DNA from: Chromatiales bacterium
Lineage (GTDB): Bacteria > Pseudomonadota > Gammaproteobacteria > UBA6429
Assembly (NCBI GenBank): GCA_027076405.1
Contig: JALTJN010000043.1
Span: 1-27,192 of the forward strand
Reading direction: 5' to 3'
DNA: 27,192 nucleotides
The notes under the pieces were generated by a model. That model saw only the letters and a list, made by a program, of their open reading frames with translations. It was not told the DNA's origin and ran no database searches. Below are positions 14,210-23,480 of the stretch, piece after piece; within the stretch, counting starts at the first letter, position 1; every line of letters starts with the position of its first letter. The position numbers were made by a program, and so were the translations under genes.

Positions 14210-15562
14210 TTATTCCTTATATTGCTGCAACTTTCTCCAAAGAGTGGATTTATTAATCCCCAGCGTTTCTGCTGTTTTGTCACGGCTGTCATTGAAACGA
14301 TCAAGCAATTTGAAGATGTAACGCTTTTCAAGAATTTCCAGCGTTGGCAAGTCACTATCAATGGTATCGGTAGAACGTAAACTGTTTATTTCTTCAAGCT
14401 GCATAACAGGTGATTCTGCTAATGCAATCGAGCGCTCAATCAGGTTTTGCAGTTCACGCACATTACCGGGCCAGTCATGGGCGATAAGTTTTTTAGTGGC
14501 ATCTTTATCAAAGCCTTTGATATCACGGTGAAAATTCTTTGAATAGAGATCGATAAAATGCTGAATAAGAAGAGGAATATCTTCACGGTGCTCACGCAAT
14601 GATGGCATGGTGATCTTTACAACATTCAAACGGTGATATAAATCATGGCGGAATTCATTTGAGATTGCCAAACGTTCAAGATCTTTATTACTGGCAACAA
14701 TAAAACGTACATCAATATCAATGGGGCTGACACCACCAACACGGGTGATTTTTTTCTCCTGAATAACGCGCATGAGTTTAGTTTGCATCGCGTCAGAAAT
14801 ATTGCCGATTTCATCAAGAAAGACCGTGCCACCGGAAGCGACTTCAAGCAATCCCTGTTTTGTTTTTTGCGCGCCGGTAAAGGCGCCTTTTTCATGACCA
14901 AATAATTCACTTTCAAGTAATGTGTCGGTTAATGAACCGCAATCAATAACAACAAAAGGTTGCTTTGCAAACTGGCTTTCAAAATGAACAGCACGGGCAG
15001 CAAGTTCTTTACCGGTACCGGATTCACCCTGAATAATGACATTACAGCGAATATCGGAAATTTTTTGAATCAGCCGGTAAACATCGAGCATACTCTTTGA
15101 TGTGCCTATCATACCGAAACTGCTTTTTTCGATATTTATCTGCCGTTTTAAAAAATGATTTTCTTCCAGTAACGCCTGATGACCTAATGTTTTTTCAATG
15201 AGAATTTGCAGCTCACCCATATCAAAAGGTTTTTTAATAAAGTCAGAGGCACCTAATCGTAATGCCTCAATTGCATCGTCAACATTGGCATAGCCGGTGA
15301 TAATAATAAAAGGCAGATCAGGAGTATGTTCACGAACGGCCTGAAGCAATTCAACACCGGTCATTTTTGGCATGCGTAAGTCACTAACGAATAAATCGGC
15401 ACCGTGTTTTTTAAAATGCTCTAATGCCATTGCCGGAAGACGAAAAACAGTACAGGAGTAACTGGCTTCTTCACTAAAACGTAACATGAGTTCACCGGCG
15501 TTCGGATCATCATCGACAAAAATAATACGTGGTTGTTGCTTCAAGTTAGTGTCCTTCGTCAT
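14210..15562 (-). CDS. NtrC-family sigma-54-dependent response regulator
   Basis: A 450-residue activator with the full three-domain layout. The receiver domain has D17-D19, phospho-acceptor D61 ([13 protein letters not shown]) and K111. The AAA+ domain has Walker A GESGTGKE (179-186), the sigma-54 contact loop GAFTGA (226-231) and Walker B VFLDE (247-251). The C-terminal Fis-type helix-turn-helix is [20 protein letters not shown]. Its start overlaps the kinase gene by 17 nt, and soxYZ lies directly downstream with its own sigma-54 promoter. It therefore probably activates soxYZ in response to the kinase's signal. Other targets elsewhere are possible. Confidence 0.93.
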   Translation of the reverse strand: MTKDTNLKQQPRIIFVDDDPNAGELMLRFSEEASYSCTVFRLPAMALEHFKKHGADLFVSDLRMPKMTGVELLQAVREHTPDLPFIIITGYANVDDAIEALRLGASDFIKKPFDMGELQILIEKTLGHQALLEENHFLKRQINIEKSSFGMIGTSKSMLDVYRLIQKISDIRCNVIIQGESGTGKELAARAVHFESQFAKQPFVVIDCGSLTDTLLESELFGHEKGAFTGAQKTKQGLLEVASGGTVFLDEIGNISDAMQTKLMRVIQEKKITRVGGVSPIDIDVRFIVASNKDLERLAISNEFRHDLYHRLNVVKITMPSLREHREDIPLLIQHFIDLYSKNFHRDIKGFDKDATKKLIAHDWPGNVRELQNLIERSIALAESPVMQLEEINSLRSTDTIDSDLPTLEILEKRYIFKLLDRFNDSRDKTAETLGINKSTLWRKLQQYKE

Positions 15563-17501
15563 TGTTTATTGGCAGCGTAAGTATTGCTGTCGTGCCCTTT
15601 ATATTATCAGGATTATTGTTAATGTTTAATGTCCCGTGATGAGATTCAATTATACCCAAACTTATCGATAAACCTAAACCGCTTCCTTCACCTTCTTCTT
15701 TTGTTGAAAAGAAAGGGTCATAAATATTATTAAGGTCATCCTGCTCAATACCACAGCCCTGATCTTGAATAATGACTTTAAGCTGGTCTTTATTTATTTC
15801 CACATCAACATTAATTACCGCGTTATCTTCACTCGCCTGAATTGAATTAAGTAATAGATTAATAATCACCTGCTGTAACTGGGTTTGATCACCTATGTAG
15901 GTGTCATCTCCGGAATAATTTAATTTAATATCAATATGGTGGGCTTTTGCCATTTGTCGAACCAATAAAATAGATTTCTCCAGCCAGGTTTTAACAGAAA
16001 ACTCTTCCAGCTGGGGAGGCATTTGCCGGGCAAAATTTAATATACCTTTAATAATTTCAGAAGCGCGCAGGGTTTCTTCTCTTAACGAATCGATGTCACG
16101 TTGTAAGTGCGTTAAATTCATAGTATCAATGTCCCCAGCATTTTTAGCAATTGTTCGGCTGATTAATGTGCTGTAAGACAAAATATTATTTAGCGGGTTA
16201 TTTATTTCGTGTCCTATGCCGGCGGCCATTTGTCCTATACTGGCAAGTTTATTATTTTGCAGTGCCATTTTTTGTGCTTTGTCACGTTCATTTTGAGTGT
16301 TGACCAGCGTGTCTGCCATGTAATTAAAAGAGGACGAGAGTGCTTTAATTTCAGAAATAGATTGGTGTGCATTGACGCGTTGCTGGTATTTACCATCAGC
16401 AAAACTTTTAAGTTGAGATGCTAAGTTACAGATCGGTTGCGATATTTTTCTTACAGCAAAGGCAACCATAACAAGAGTTAGCAATAAAGCAGTGGCGGCT
16501 AATAACCAGATAACATTTCGATTACTGGCAAAGGGAGCAGATAAAACTTTTTCATCGACTTGTGTTGCTATGACCCAGCCAATAAGACGATTAGGGTAAG
16601 GAAAAAATTCTGAATAATAAATAAAGTTTCCCTTGAGTTTAATTAAGCCTTCTGTATTTTGAATGCTTTCTGTAAATAAGGGGTTACGCAAAGCGGGATC
16701 GAGTAAATTTAATTCTTTGCGGGTTTGCGCAATGTTTAAATTATTTTTTTCATCATAAATTAATAAGCCATGCCGGTTAGGATTATCCGGATTGTTTTCT
16801 GCAATAAACAATTTCCCCTGATACAGGCGAGTGACATTATTTACGATACGATCAATTTGTTCTCCGCTTAAAGTCACAACCAGAGTGCCTAGCCAGGTAT
16901 CACTGTCATCATATAATGGAACAACATAATCAAGGAGTTGTTTGCTGACGTTATTTTCATTTTCTAATGCGTGATGGGGTAATGTAAAAAAACTCACTTC
17001 ATCTCGAGGTAAATTTTCTAAGGTATTGATAAAATCTTCAGAAGGAATCTGGTGCTCGACATAGTTTATGCCCTGTAAACTTTCATATTGCGCCTGACTG
17101 GTTTTATTATGGGTAACCTTTACAAGTGTGTCGCCTCGAAAATCAAGAACACGTACTATAAATTCTCCCGGAATAATGGTCTGAAAACCTTCAAGGTAGC
17201 GATTAATCCGCCGGCGTAAAATACGAATGCTGGGGTGATTTTCATCTTTTAAATTAGATTTCAAAATGGGAAAAAAAGATCTCACCGCAGCAGCGCGTGA
17301 AATCCCTAAAACCAAATTTCGCGAGTTTTGCAGTTCGTGGGTAATTTCAACGGAGACACGATTCAAACTGGTGATAATTTCACGTTTGATTTCACGCTGA
17401 TAATTGTATTCACTGTAGTAACTGGCTGCCAAAGCCAATACGAATAGTGGCACAACTGTAGCAAGAATGACGGAGATAAAAATGTGGCTACGTATTCGCA
17501 A
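15546..17501 (-). CDS. Membrane sensor histidine kinase paired with the sigma-54 regulator
   Basis: A 651-residue inner-membrane kinase. The first transmembrane helix is at about 8-29, followed by a periplasmic sensor of about 300 residues with a Cache-like look (YVVPLYDDSDTWLGTLVVTLSG, IYYSEFFPYPNRLIGWVIA). The second helix is at 330-350, then HAMP (350-402), HisKA with H431 in AAGIGHEINNPLNNIL, and HATPase with NLLLNSIQAS, DQGCGIE and GSGLGLSIS. It overlaps the response regulator gene by 17 nt. The ligand is unknown; the sox context suggests a sulfur compound or a redox cue, which is inference. Confidence 0.92.
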   Translation of the reverse strand: MRIRSHIFISVILATVVPLFVLALAASYYSEYNYQREIKREIITSLNRVSVEITHELQNSRNLVLGISRAAAVRSFFPILKSNLKDENHPSIRILRRRINRYLEGFQTIIPGEFIVRVLDFRGDTLVKVTHNKTSQAQYESLQGINYVEHQIPSEDFINTLENLPRDEVSFFTLPHHALENENNVSKQLLDYVVPLYDDSDTWLGTLVVTLSGEQIDRIVNNVTRLYQGKLFIAENNPDNPNRHGLLIYDEKNNLNIAQTRKELNLLDPALRNPLFTESIQNTEGLIKLKGNFIYYSEFFPYPNRLIGWVIATQVDEKVLSAPFASNRNVIWLLAATALLLTLVMVAFAVRKISQPICNLASQLKSFADGKYQQRVNAHQSISEIKALSSSFNYMADTLVNTQNERDKAQKMALQNNKLASIGQMAAGIGHEINNPLNNILSYSTLISRTIAKNAGDIDTMNLTHLQRDIDSLREETLRASEIIKGILNFARQMPPQLEEFSVKTWLEKSILLVRQMAKAHHIDIKLNYSGDDTYIGDQTQLQQVIINLLLNSIQASEDNAVINVDVEINKDQLKVIIQDQGCGIEQDDLNNIYDPFFSTKEEGEGSGLGLSISLGIIESHHGTLNINNNPDNIKGTTAILTLPINNDEGH

Positions 17502-17593
17502 AATAACCCTTCGATGTTACCGGTAGATTGTGCCCCAAATTAGGGCAATCTGAATATAGTTGAAGTTTAACGCGGAATATCTGTTCTGGGAAA

Positions 17594-17622
17594 TAGTCAA
17601 GCAGGGAGCGAGCGCGTATAAT
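17594..17622 (+). promoter_or_regulatory. Sigma-70 promoter of lptM-lysA
   Basis: TAGTCA (-35, 17594-17599) and a perfect TATAAT (-10, 17617-17622) are separated by exactly 17 bp. The predicted start is near 17629, 35 nt before the lptM ATG. Confidence 0.65.
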
Positions 17623-17663
17623 TTTGCTAATTTTAACCATACACATTACAGGAGTTATTAATC

Positions 17664-17798
17664 ATGCGTATTTGCTGGCCTCAGGCAATAATGATTTTAC
17701 TCGTGGTGGTTTTGGGCATTGGCAGCATGCTAAGCGGCTGCGGTAAAAAAGGCCCTTTATATATACCTGAAAATACAGCTAGTCAGCTGCAACATTAA
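17664..17798 (+). CDS. lptM: LptM (YifL) small lipoprotein
   Basis: A 44-residue lipoprotein. A short N-terminus and hydrophobic helix (AIMILLVVVLGIGS) end in the lipobox LSGC, followed at once by the family signature GKKGPLYIP. In E. coli LptM helps the LPS translocon LptD/LptE mature by correct disulfide formation. GGAG lies 9 nt before the ATG. It precedes lysA by 12 bp, the usual gammaproteobacterial order, and they share the promoter at 17594-17622. Confidence 0.93.
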   Translation: MRICWPQAIMILLVVVLGIGSMLSGCGKKGPLYIPENTASQLQH

Positions 17799-17810
17799 TC
17801 TGGATTTATT

Positions 17811-19055
17811 ATGGACTATTTTAATTATCGTGATGATCGGTTATTTGCCGAAGACGTTGCGGTTGAAGATATTGTTAAAGAGCACGGTTCTCCCTGTTAT
17901 ATTTATTCCCGTGCAACATTAGAGCGTCACTGGCGCGCTTTTGATGATGCATTAGCATCACATGATCATCTGGTTTGTTTTGCGGTAAAAGCAAATTCTA
18001 ATCTGGCTGTGTTAAATGTATTAGCAAGGTTGGGTGCCGGTTTTGATATTGTTTCCGGTGGCGAGCTTGAACGTGTTCTTGCTGCGGGTGGGGATGCCGC
18101 TAAAATTGTTTTTTCCGGTGTTGGAAAAACAGCAACAGAAATGCGTCGCGCATTAGAGGTCGGTATTCGTTGTTTTAATGTTGAGTCAGAAGCCGAACTG
18201 GTGCTATTAAACGATGTGGCTGCCGGGATGGGGGGCAAAGCGCCTGTTTCCATTCGGGTTAACCCGGATGTGGATGCAAAAACACATCCGTATATTTCAA
18301 CCGGCCTTAAAGAAAATAAATTTGGTATTGATATCAGCCTTGCGCCCGAGGTGTATGCGCGTGCCAGTAAAATGGCAAATTTAGAAATTGAAGGGGTTGA
18401 TTGCCATATTGGATCGCAATTAACAGAAACGCGTCCTTTTATCGATGCGCTGGATCGTGTTTTGGCTTTAATTGATCAGCTTGGTGATAGGGATATTAAT
18501 ATTCATCATCTGGATTTAGGTGGTGGACTGGGTATTCAGTATCGTGATGAAACGCCTCCGTTGCCTGCTGAATATGCAGAAGCATTAGCAGAGAAACTTA
18601 AAGGGCGTGACTTACAAATATTAATTGAACCAGGCAGGGCCATTGCCGGTAATGCCGGTATATTGGTCACGCAGGTCGAATTTATTAAAAGTAATGATGA
18701 AAAACATTTTGCCATTGTCGATGCAGCAATGAACGATTTGATGCGACCGGCACTTTACAGTGCATGGCAGGAAATTATTCCGCTTAATAAAAAAGAAGGG
18801 CCGGCACAACGCTATGATATCGTCGGACCTATTTGTGAGACCGGTGACTTTCTGGGTAAAGATCGTGAGCTATTTATTGAAGCCGGTGATTTACTTGCAA
18901 TACGTTCATCCGGTGCTTATGGTTTTACCATGAGTTCAAATTATAATTCACGGCCACGTGTGGCTGAAGTTATGGTTGATGGTGCTCAGGTTCACGTTGT
19001 ACGTGAACGAGAAACAATTGAATCCCTTTTTGCGAATGAAAAAGTATTGCCATAA
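17811..19055 (+). CDS. lysA: Diaminopimelate decarboxylase
   Basis: A 414-residue PLP enzyme converting meso-diaminopimelate to lysine, the last step of lysine synthesis. Visible features: PLP-binding K60 in CFAVKANSN, CHIGSQLT, the phosphate-binding GGGLGIQY, EPGRAIAGNAGIL, the catalytic CETGDFLGKDR and the C-terminal YGFTMSSNYNSRPR. Length is normal for the family. It lies 12 bp after lptM. dapF, which often follows, is absent; a methyltransferase gene follows 21 bp later. Confidence 0.98.
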   Translation: MDYFNYRDDRLFAEDVAVEDIVKEHGSPCYIYSRATLERHWRAFDDALASHDHLVCFAVKANSNLAVLNVLARLGAGFDIVSGGELERVLAAGGDAAKIVFSGVGKTATEMRRALEVGIRCFNVESEAELVLLNDVAAGMGGKAPVSIRVNPDVDAKTHPYISTGLKENKFGIDISLAPEVYARASKMANLEIEGVDCHIGSQLTETRPFIDALDRVLALIDQLGDRDINIHHLDLGGGLGIQYRDETPPLPAEYAEALAEKLKGRDLQILIEPGRAIAGNAGILVTQVEFIKSNDEKHFAIVDAAMNDLMRPALYSAWQEIIPLNKKEGPAQRYDIVGPICETGDFLGKDRELFIEAGDLLAIRSSGAYGFTMSSNYNSRPRVAEVMVDGAQVHVVRERETIESLFANEKVLP

Positions 19056-19076
19056 AAATATTTCAGCTTAATTATC

Positions 19077-19751
19077 ATGATGGATCGAATAGCAGAAGCT
19101 GAATTAATGGAAGATGAAGAACAGGCAAAAGCTTATGCTTTAGCCGACTTTTCGGGCGCGCATGATTTATTTATTGAAAAGTTTCAGGAACAATTTCCTG
19201 AGATTGATAAATGTTTTAATGATATCGTGCTCGATTTAGGTTGCGGAACTTGCGACATTACACGAAGGTTTGCGCTTGCCTATCCGGATGCAGGGTTTCA
19301 TGCTGTCGATGGTGCGGCCGCAATGCTAAAATATGCGGTTGAAGGGAATGAGCAAGCAAACTTATCACCTAGAATTAAAGTGATCCAGGACAGCCTGCCG
19401 GATATTGAATTACCACAACCATTATACCATCTCATCATTAGTAACAGTTTATTGCATCATTTACATGAGCCTTCTTCTTTATGGGAAACGATACAACAAC
19501 ATGCCAAACAGTATGCCCATGTATTTGTTATGGATCTTATTCGTCCAATTGATGAAGCAACGGTAGAATTTCTTTGTGATGAATATGTGAAAAATGAATC
19601 AGATCAATTAAAAACAGATTTTAAACATTCTTTGCGTGCAGCTTTTACGGTTGATGAAGTGAGAAAACAGCTTGATAAAGCAGGCATGAAGAACTTAACA
19701 GTTGAACCGGTTAGTGACCGACATATGATTATTTATGGTGTTTTACCATAA
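19077..19751 (+). CDS. Class I SAM-dependent methyltransferase
   Basis: A 224-residue soluble protein. Motif I is IVLDLGCGTCDITRRFA (50-66), motif II FHAVDGAAAML, and a later stretch LIISNSLLHHLHEPSSLW matches the usual motif following the acidic post-I residue. No substrate can be inferred. It starts with ATGATG and has no clear ribosome binding site; position 21 bp after lysA suggests expression by read-through. Its last 9 bp overlap the end of the convergent DUF1304 gene. Confidence 0.82.
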   Translation: MMDRIAEAELMEDEEQAKAYALADFSGAHDLFIEKFQEQFPEIDKCFNDIVLDLGCGTCDITRRFALAYPDAGFHAVDGAAAMLKYAVEGNEQANLSPRIKVIQDSLPDIELPQPLYHLIISNSLLHHLHEPSSLWETIQQHAKQYAHVFVMDLIRPIDEATVEFLCDEYVKNESDQLKTDFKHSLRAAFTVDEVRKQLDKAGMKNLTVEPVSDRHMIIYGVLP

Positions 19752-20102
19752 AATTAAACTTGCCGTAATGAGCGCGGGTAAAGCCTGAATAACTAAAATA
19801 GATTTCTTCGCGGTGAAACCACCATAAATACCGGCAATAATAATACAAGCAAGAAAAAACAAAATAATTTGTAAACCAAATTCACTGTTAGGATGAAAGA
19901 ATCCCCAAACGAGTCCAGCAGCAAGAAACCCATTATAGAGCCCCTGATTTGCTGCAAGTACTTTTGTTTTTTCCGCTTCTTTAATCGAATTTGCGAAGAC
20001 TTTTCTTCCTGCTTTCTTTGTCCATAAAACCATTTCAAGATACATAAAACCGGCATGTTGCAGTGCGACGAATAAAATTAATATTGAGATAACAAGTTCC
20101 AT
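19743..20102 (-). CDS. DUF1304 small integral membrane protein
   Basis: A 119-residue protein with four hydrophobic helices. ALQHAGFMYLEMVLWTKKAGRKVF near the N-terminus and LAANQGLYNGFLAAGL in the middle are the DUF1304 pattern. The function of the family is unknown. GGAG precedes the ATG. It is the last gene of a minus-strand group and overlaps the lysA-linked methyltransferase tail to tail by 9 bp. Confidence 0.88.
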   Translation of the reverse strand: MELVISILILFVALQHAGFMYLEMVLWTKKAGRKVFANSIKEAEKTKVLAANQGLYNGFLAAGLVWGFFHPNSEFGLQIILFFLACIIIAGIYGGFTAKKSILVIQALPALITASLILW

Positions 20103-20121
20103 TTTTCTCTCCTGTAAAAAA

Positions 20122-20658
20122 TTACTTCGCCAAATCCAGCAGGGCTTTTACGATATCCGGATGATCAAACTCTCGACCACCAATAGCACGATAAGCAATA
20201 TAACCTTTTTTATTGATGATATAGGTTGTTGGTAATCCATTTACACTCCAGCTTTTCATACTGCTAGCTTCAGTATCCAGTAACATTTGAAAATAGGGAG
20301 AAGGGTCAACAGTACCTAAAAAAGAAAAAACAGTATCCAGATCTTCACCAATATTGACGGCGATAATTTCGATATTCTTATCTTTAGTTGCCTGATGTAA
20401 ACGTTCCAGTGATCCCATTTCTCTTCGGCAAGGCGGGCACCATGTAGCCCAGAAGTTAACAAGTACAACTTTACCCTTAAAGTTGTTTATATTAACAATG
20501 TCACCATCAAGATTTTTTAATTGAAGAGCAGGTGCTTTTACTTCTTTTTTAATTGCCGTGAGTTTATGTGTTAAAGGTGGCAGTCCTTCAGCGTAAATAT
20601 TCCCGTTAAAAAACAGGATAGAAATAAATATTATTTGTTTACTTAAATTATTCAGCAC
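20122..20658 (-). CDS. TlpA-like exported thioredoxin
   Basis: About 178 residues with a signal peptide (LNNLSKQIIFISILFFNGNIYA). The mature part is a TlpA/ResA-type fold: FKGKVVLVNFWATWCPPC with the redox pair C74/C77, then a conserved cis-proline in NGLPTTYII. It acts as a periplasmic thiol-disulfide oxidoreductase, often in cytochrome c maturation or sulfur metabolism. I prefer the GTG at 20656-20658, which has AAGG 8 nt upstream, over a GTG three codons earlier. It overlaps the end of the upstream gene by 11 nt, so the pair is coupled. Confidence 0.88.
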   Translation of the reverse strand: MLNNLSKQIIFISILFFNGNIYAEGLPPLTHKLTAIKKEVKAPALQLKNLDGDIVNINNFKGKVVLVNFWATWCPPCRREMGSLERLHQATKDKNIEIIAVNIGEDLDTVFSFLGTVDPSPYFQMLLDTEASSMKSWSVNGLPTTYIINKKGYIAYRAIGGREFDHPDIVKALLDLAK

Positions 20659-21214
20659 AACGTACACCTTTTAGCTTGGCTTCTACTTGTTTTCCTGCAA
20701 TATCCCAGCGGGCAATAATATCAAATTTTTTATTCGCAGGTAGTCCCATGGACAACATGCCCTGATTCCAGTCGCCACCGGGTTCATATTGCTGCTCTAA
20801 TGGGAATTGTGCCCAGCGAAAGGCAATTAAAGCTGATTTTTTGGCAGAACTGTTTTTTAGCCGTTCAAGCCATTGATGAATGCTTGTTAATGGTTTTGCT
20901 TTATTATCTACAACAAGTAACCAGTTATTACTGATAAAATGAATTGTACCCGATGCATTGTCATTTCGTAATACTGTCATATACACGCAAGATAAAGCAT
21001 ACGGTTCAATTTGTTTTAAACTAAAGCCCCTGTTTACATAAAATGCACGAGCTTGTTCGGGCAGTATTTGGGTTAATGAAAAGTAAACACCATTCTTTTT
21101 AATGCTCCATGTTTTTGCGCCGGTAATAGAATCTGTTTCTGTATTTTGTTTTGAATCAGAAAAACAGGCAAAAGAGATCGAATAGATAAAAAATACAGTA
21201 ATAAATTTTTTCAT
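20648..21214 (-). CDS. Exported protein of unknown function, possible lipoprotein
   Basis: A 188-residue protein with a signal peptide (MKKFITVFFIYSISFAC). The cysteine after SFA could be lipidated, but the lipobox is not ideal. The mature part is mixed alpha/beta with GAKTWSIKKNGVYFSLTQI and a C-terminal domain ending GKQVEAKLKGVRC. I do not recognise the family. It overlaps the TlpA-like thioredoxin gene by 11 nt, and the thioredoxin may act on its cysteines. Confidence 0.7.
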   Translation of the reverse strand: MKKFITVFFIYSISFACFSDSKQNTETDSITGAKTWSIKKNGVYFSLTQILPEQARAFYVNRGFSLKQIEPYALSCVYMTVLRNDNASGTIHFISNNWLLVVDNKAKPLTSIHQWLERLKNSSAKKSALIAFRWAQFPLEQQYEPGGDWNQGMLSMGLPANKKFDIIARWDIAGKQVEAKLKGVRCAE

Positions 21215-21268
21215 GTTTTACTCATAAAATAGTACGGCAAAGATTTTATTAGTTATTGCAAAATATCA

Positions 21269-21847
21269 CTAACCTGATTCAGGTAAAGCTTTATTAGGCG
21301 GTTTTGATTTTTTATATGTAATAAATATATGAATCAAACCAATACTACCATGACCAATGATATAGGCTTCTATAATACCTGTTAGTTCTTCATGGATTTC
21401 TTTAACATCATTAGCCAGCGATGAATCATATAACCAAAGCAGAAACCATGTGGCACCAGATAGCACAACAAGTAATCCCCAGCCCCTGAACAATTGTCGC
21501 CAGTCCTTTTGGATTAGGCTCGGGTATTTTTTTATTTTTTAATTGCTTAATATCTAATTTTAACTGTGTAATATCACCAGAGAGATATGGGTAAAAATAG
21601 CTAACCCCATGCTTTGATAATTAAATATAAATGAAAACAGCAATAGCGATAGGCCTACGCTTATATGTGCCCATGTGCTGAAGTACTCAAGAGAGTCAGC
21701 ACTTATTGCTCCGTTGTCAGATATTTCTATAAAATTACTTAAAACGATCTGCAATAATACCAGCGATAATATCAGGTAATGTAAATAGCGTACCGATGGG
21801 GTAAATTTATCTGAAAAGTATTTGTTTATAAATTTTACCATAGTCAT
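21269..21847 (-). pseudogene. Cytochrome b561-like gene broken by two compensating frameshifts
   Basis: Read leftward from the ATG at 21845-21847 (SD AAGGATGAG). Helices 1 and 2 (VRYLHYLILSLVLLQIV; STWAHISVGLSLLLFSFIF) are in one frame that then stops at 21560. The next part, about 21605 to 21482, makes sense only in another frame (SYFYPYLSGDITQLKLDIKQ, then PKGLATIVQGLG). The first frame then resumes with helices 3 and 4 (LLVVLSGATWFLLWL; IHEELTGIIEAYIIGHGSIG). The shifts fall near 21590-21610 and 21475-21487, both by short homopolymers. Histidines in helices 1, 2 and 4 fit a diheme b561 protein. Sequencing indels are the alternative to real decay. Confidence 0.65.
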
Positions 21848-21940
21848 CTCATCCTTAACGCAATACTGCTTTTTGTCATGATAGCGAAATCTGTGTAAAT
21901 AAATATAGCGTAGCTGTTTTATACCTGTATTAGTGTTTTA

Positions 21941-22339
21941 TTAGCAATCTTTATTGTCATTATATGGGAGTTTTATATGTCCATATCTAATAACCAGAAT
22001 GGAAATTGCAATAGTGAGGACAGCACCGGATAACCCCAGAACTCTTAGTGTATCCAGGTTCTTCATGTCAAGAATCATATATCGTGCTATAGCCACTATT
22101 GCAATATAAAGTGGAACACGGACTGGTAACTGTCCGGTTTTAAGATATATGCCTACCATTGTTAATATTTCAAGATATATAAATAGTAGCAACAGATCTG
22201 CCAGCGTGACATTTAAGGCATTAAACATTTGCATAACTTCAAAGCCAATAGCAATAACAGTAGATAAAGCAATAATTAATAAACCTATATCTTCAATTAT
22301 TACCAGAATTTTATAACCGGATTGCTTTAATTTGCTCAT
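21941..22339 (-). CDS. psiE: PsiE family membrane protein
   Basis: A 132-residue inner-membrane protein with four hydrophobic helices. The stretch LLLLFIYLEILTMVGIYLKT followed by PVRVPLYIAIVAIARYMI is the PsiE (phosphate-starvation-inducible E) signature. The function is unresolved. AGGAAAG precedes the ATG. It is the last recognisable backbone gene before the integron cassette region. Confidence 0.9.
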   Translation of the reverse strand: MSKLKQSGYKILVIIEDIGLLIIALSTVIAIGFEVMQMFNALNVTLADLLLLFIYLEILTMVGIYLKTGQLPVRVPLYIAIVAIARYMILDMKNLDTLRVLGLSGAVLTIAISILVIRYGHIKLPYNDNKDC

Positions 22340-22456
22340 CTATACTTTCCTGTTTTCGGGTGCCAGAGTGTTAAATTAATATATAGCATATACCTGTATT
22401 TTAATATAACAATTGAACTAAATTGAACCGATATAGGCATTTATGTACAAAACCGC

Positions 22457-22729
22457 TTAACTTTGATTTAGACCAAGTGCTTTTTGTTTTTTTTTGGTTA
22501 AAGTTAATGAAACAATATGATGAGATTTTTTTAGGTAGTATATAAGTTCATCATTCTCAGATGATGGAGCATTATATAATTGTATCCACTTCATTCCACG
22601 AGAGGAAAAATAGGGTGCTGGTCTATAGCCTGTTTGGTCACTTAAAAAATAAAAAGTATTTTCTGATGTTTTGAAAGTATATCCCGGTTTGCCATCCTTT
22701 ACCCTTCTGATATCTCTCGGATTATTAAT
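22457..22729 (-). pseudogene. Remnant of a MmcQ/YjbR-like gene (C-terminal part)
   Basis: An open stretch of about 90 codons with no start codon of its own. It encodes GKPGYTFKTSENTFYFLSD, RPAPYFSSRGMKWIQLYN and a C-terminus SHHIVSLTLTKKKQKALGL, which resembles the end of MmcQ/YjbR family proteins. The upstream part is missing or out of frame. It lies at the distal end of the integron region and may be a decayed cassette gene. The family call is tentative. Confidence 0.45.
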
Positions 22730-22884
22730 TTATAATAAATGTACCTTTGATATTCAATAATAAGTTTTTCGCCGTTGCTCTGTTTCTTAATAAAGCTTCG
22801 CTTTCCGTCATAAAGATATCCATACTTTTCGAGAATAGGCTTTGCTATAACTGTTAGTGATTTATAAAATAGCTTCTTCAGTAT
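22699..22884 (-). pseudogene. Gene remnant, possibly DUF4304-like N-terminus
   Basis: An open stretch of about 61 codons without an ATG. It reads KKLFYKSLTVIAKPILEKYG and RSFIKKQSNGEKLIIEYQR, which resembles the start of DUF4304-type proteins. It ends by running one frame off from the MmcQ/YjbR-like remnant, overlapping it by about 30 bp. Either one gene carries a frameshift or two truncated cassettes were joined. Confidence 0.35.
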
Positions 22885-22942
22885 TTAAGAAGTACAAAAA
22901 TAATTATAAAATGTGTAAATAAAAGAACGGATTAATAGTTTG

Positions 22943-23355
22943 TTAGAGCTTGGTAACTGTATATTTGTAGGATGTAACATTTTTCCACTGATCTGATTGA
23001 ATCTCTGAAACAAAAAATTTTACAGAATAAATTATTTTATTTTTATTTTTTATTTGTGGTGGCTTACTATCAAAGAAACTGCCTTTTTCTAGTGTTATAT
23101 CACTATTGTATGTTTCTGCAGTTATGATACTTAGTTGAAATAAAACTTACGGTCTTTATGTGCAACGCATAAAATAATTATCTTCCCCGTTTTTACTAAT
23201 ATGTAGGTTTTGAGTGTTGTTAGCGGCTTTTGCAATTAAGGGTGTCTTTAGGGCACGATTTAAAATCGTTCTTCAGATTCTTGCATTATGCCCCGGTAAA
23301 TAATTAGAACTAAACGCTATAATATACTCAAAAGACTACTAAGTAATTTTCTCAT
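22943..23355 (-). pseudogene. Decayed cassette gene with several frameshifts
   Basis: A good start (AGGAG, then ATG at 23353-23355) opens a signal-peptide-like sequence MRKLLSSLLSIL that stops at once. Pieces continue in other frames (AFSSNYLPGHNARI; NNTQNLHISKNGEDNYFMRC). The last 67 codons (22943-23146) are open again, ending VKFFVSEIQSDQWKNVTSYK and TVTKL. The final stop lies inside GTTAGAG, as expected for a gene abutting an attC core, but I cannot see the rest of that attC. It is probably a former exported-protein cassette. The family is unknown. Confidence 0.55.
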
Positions 23356-23378
23356 TTAGATCTCCTAATCTATTTTAT

Positions 23379-23480
23379 GCATAACGTTTTGCATAAGGGG
23401 CTTTTAAAAGAGAAGCGAGAGCGCCGCTTTTAAAAGTCCCAATGAGCGATAAGCGAATGTTCTTAATGCACTTGTTAGCT
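23379..23480 (-). repeat. attC site A
   Basis: 102 bp between cores GCATAAC (left) and GTTAGCT (right). The central palindrome is GGGGCTTTTAAAAG with CTTTTAAAAGTCCC. It belongs to the 23475-23876 cassette, whose stop codon lies in the right core. It is nearly identical to attC C. Confidence 0.9.

Noticed and set aside
14210..17501. Calling the pair NtrB/NtrC or NtrY/NtrX by name
   Set aside because: Domain order fits the broad class, but the large periplasmic sensor and the sox neighbourhood do not support a nitrogen role, so no symbol was given.
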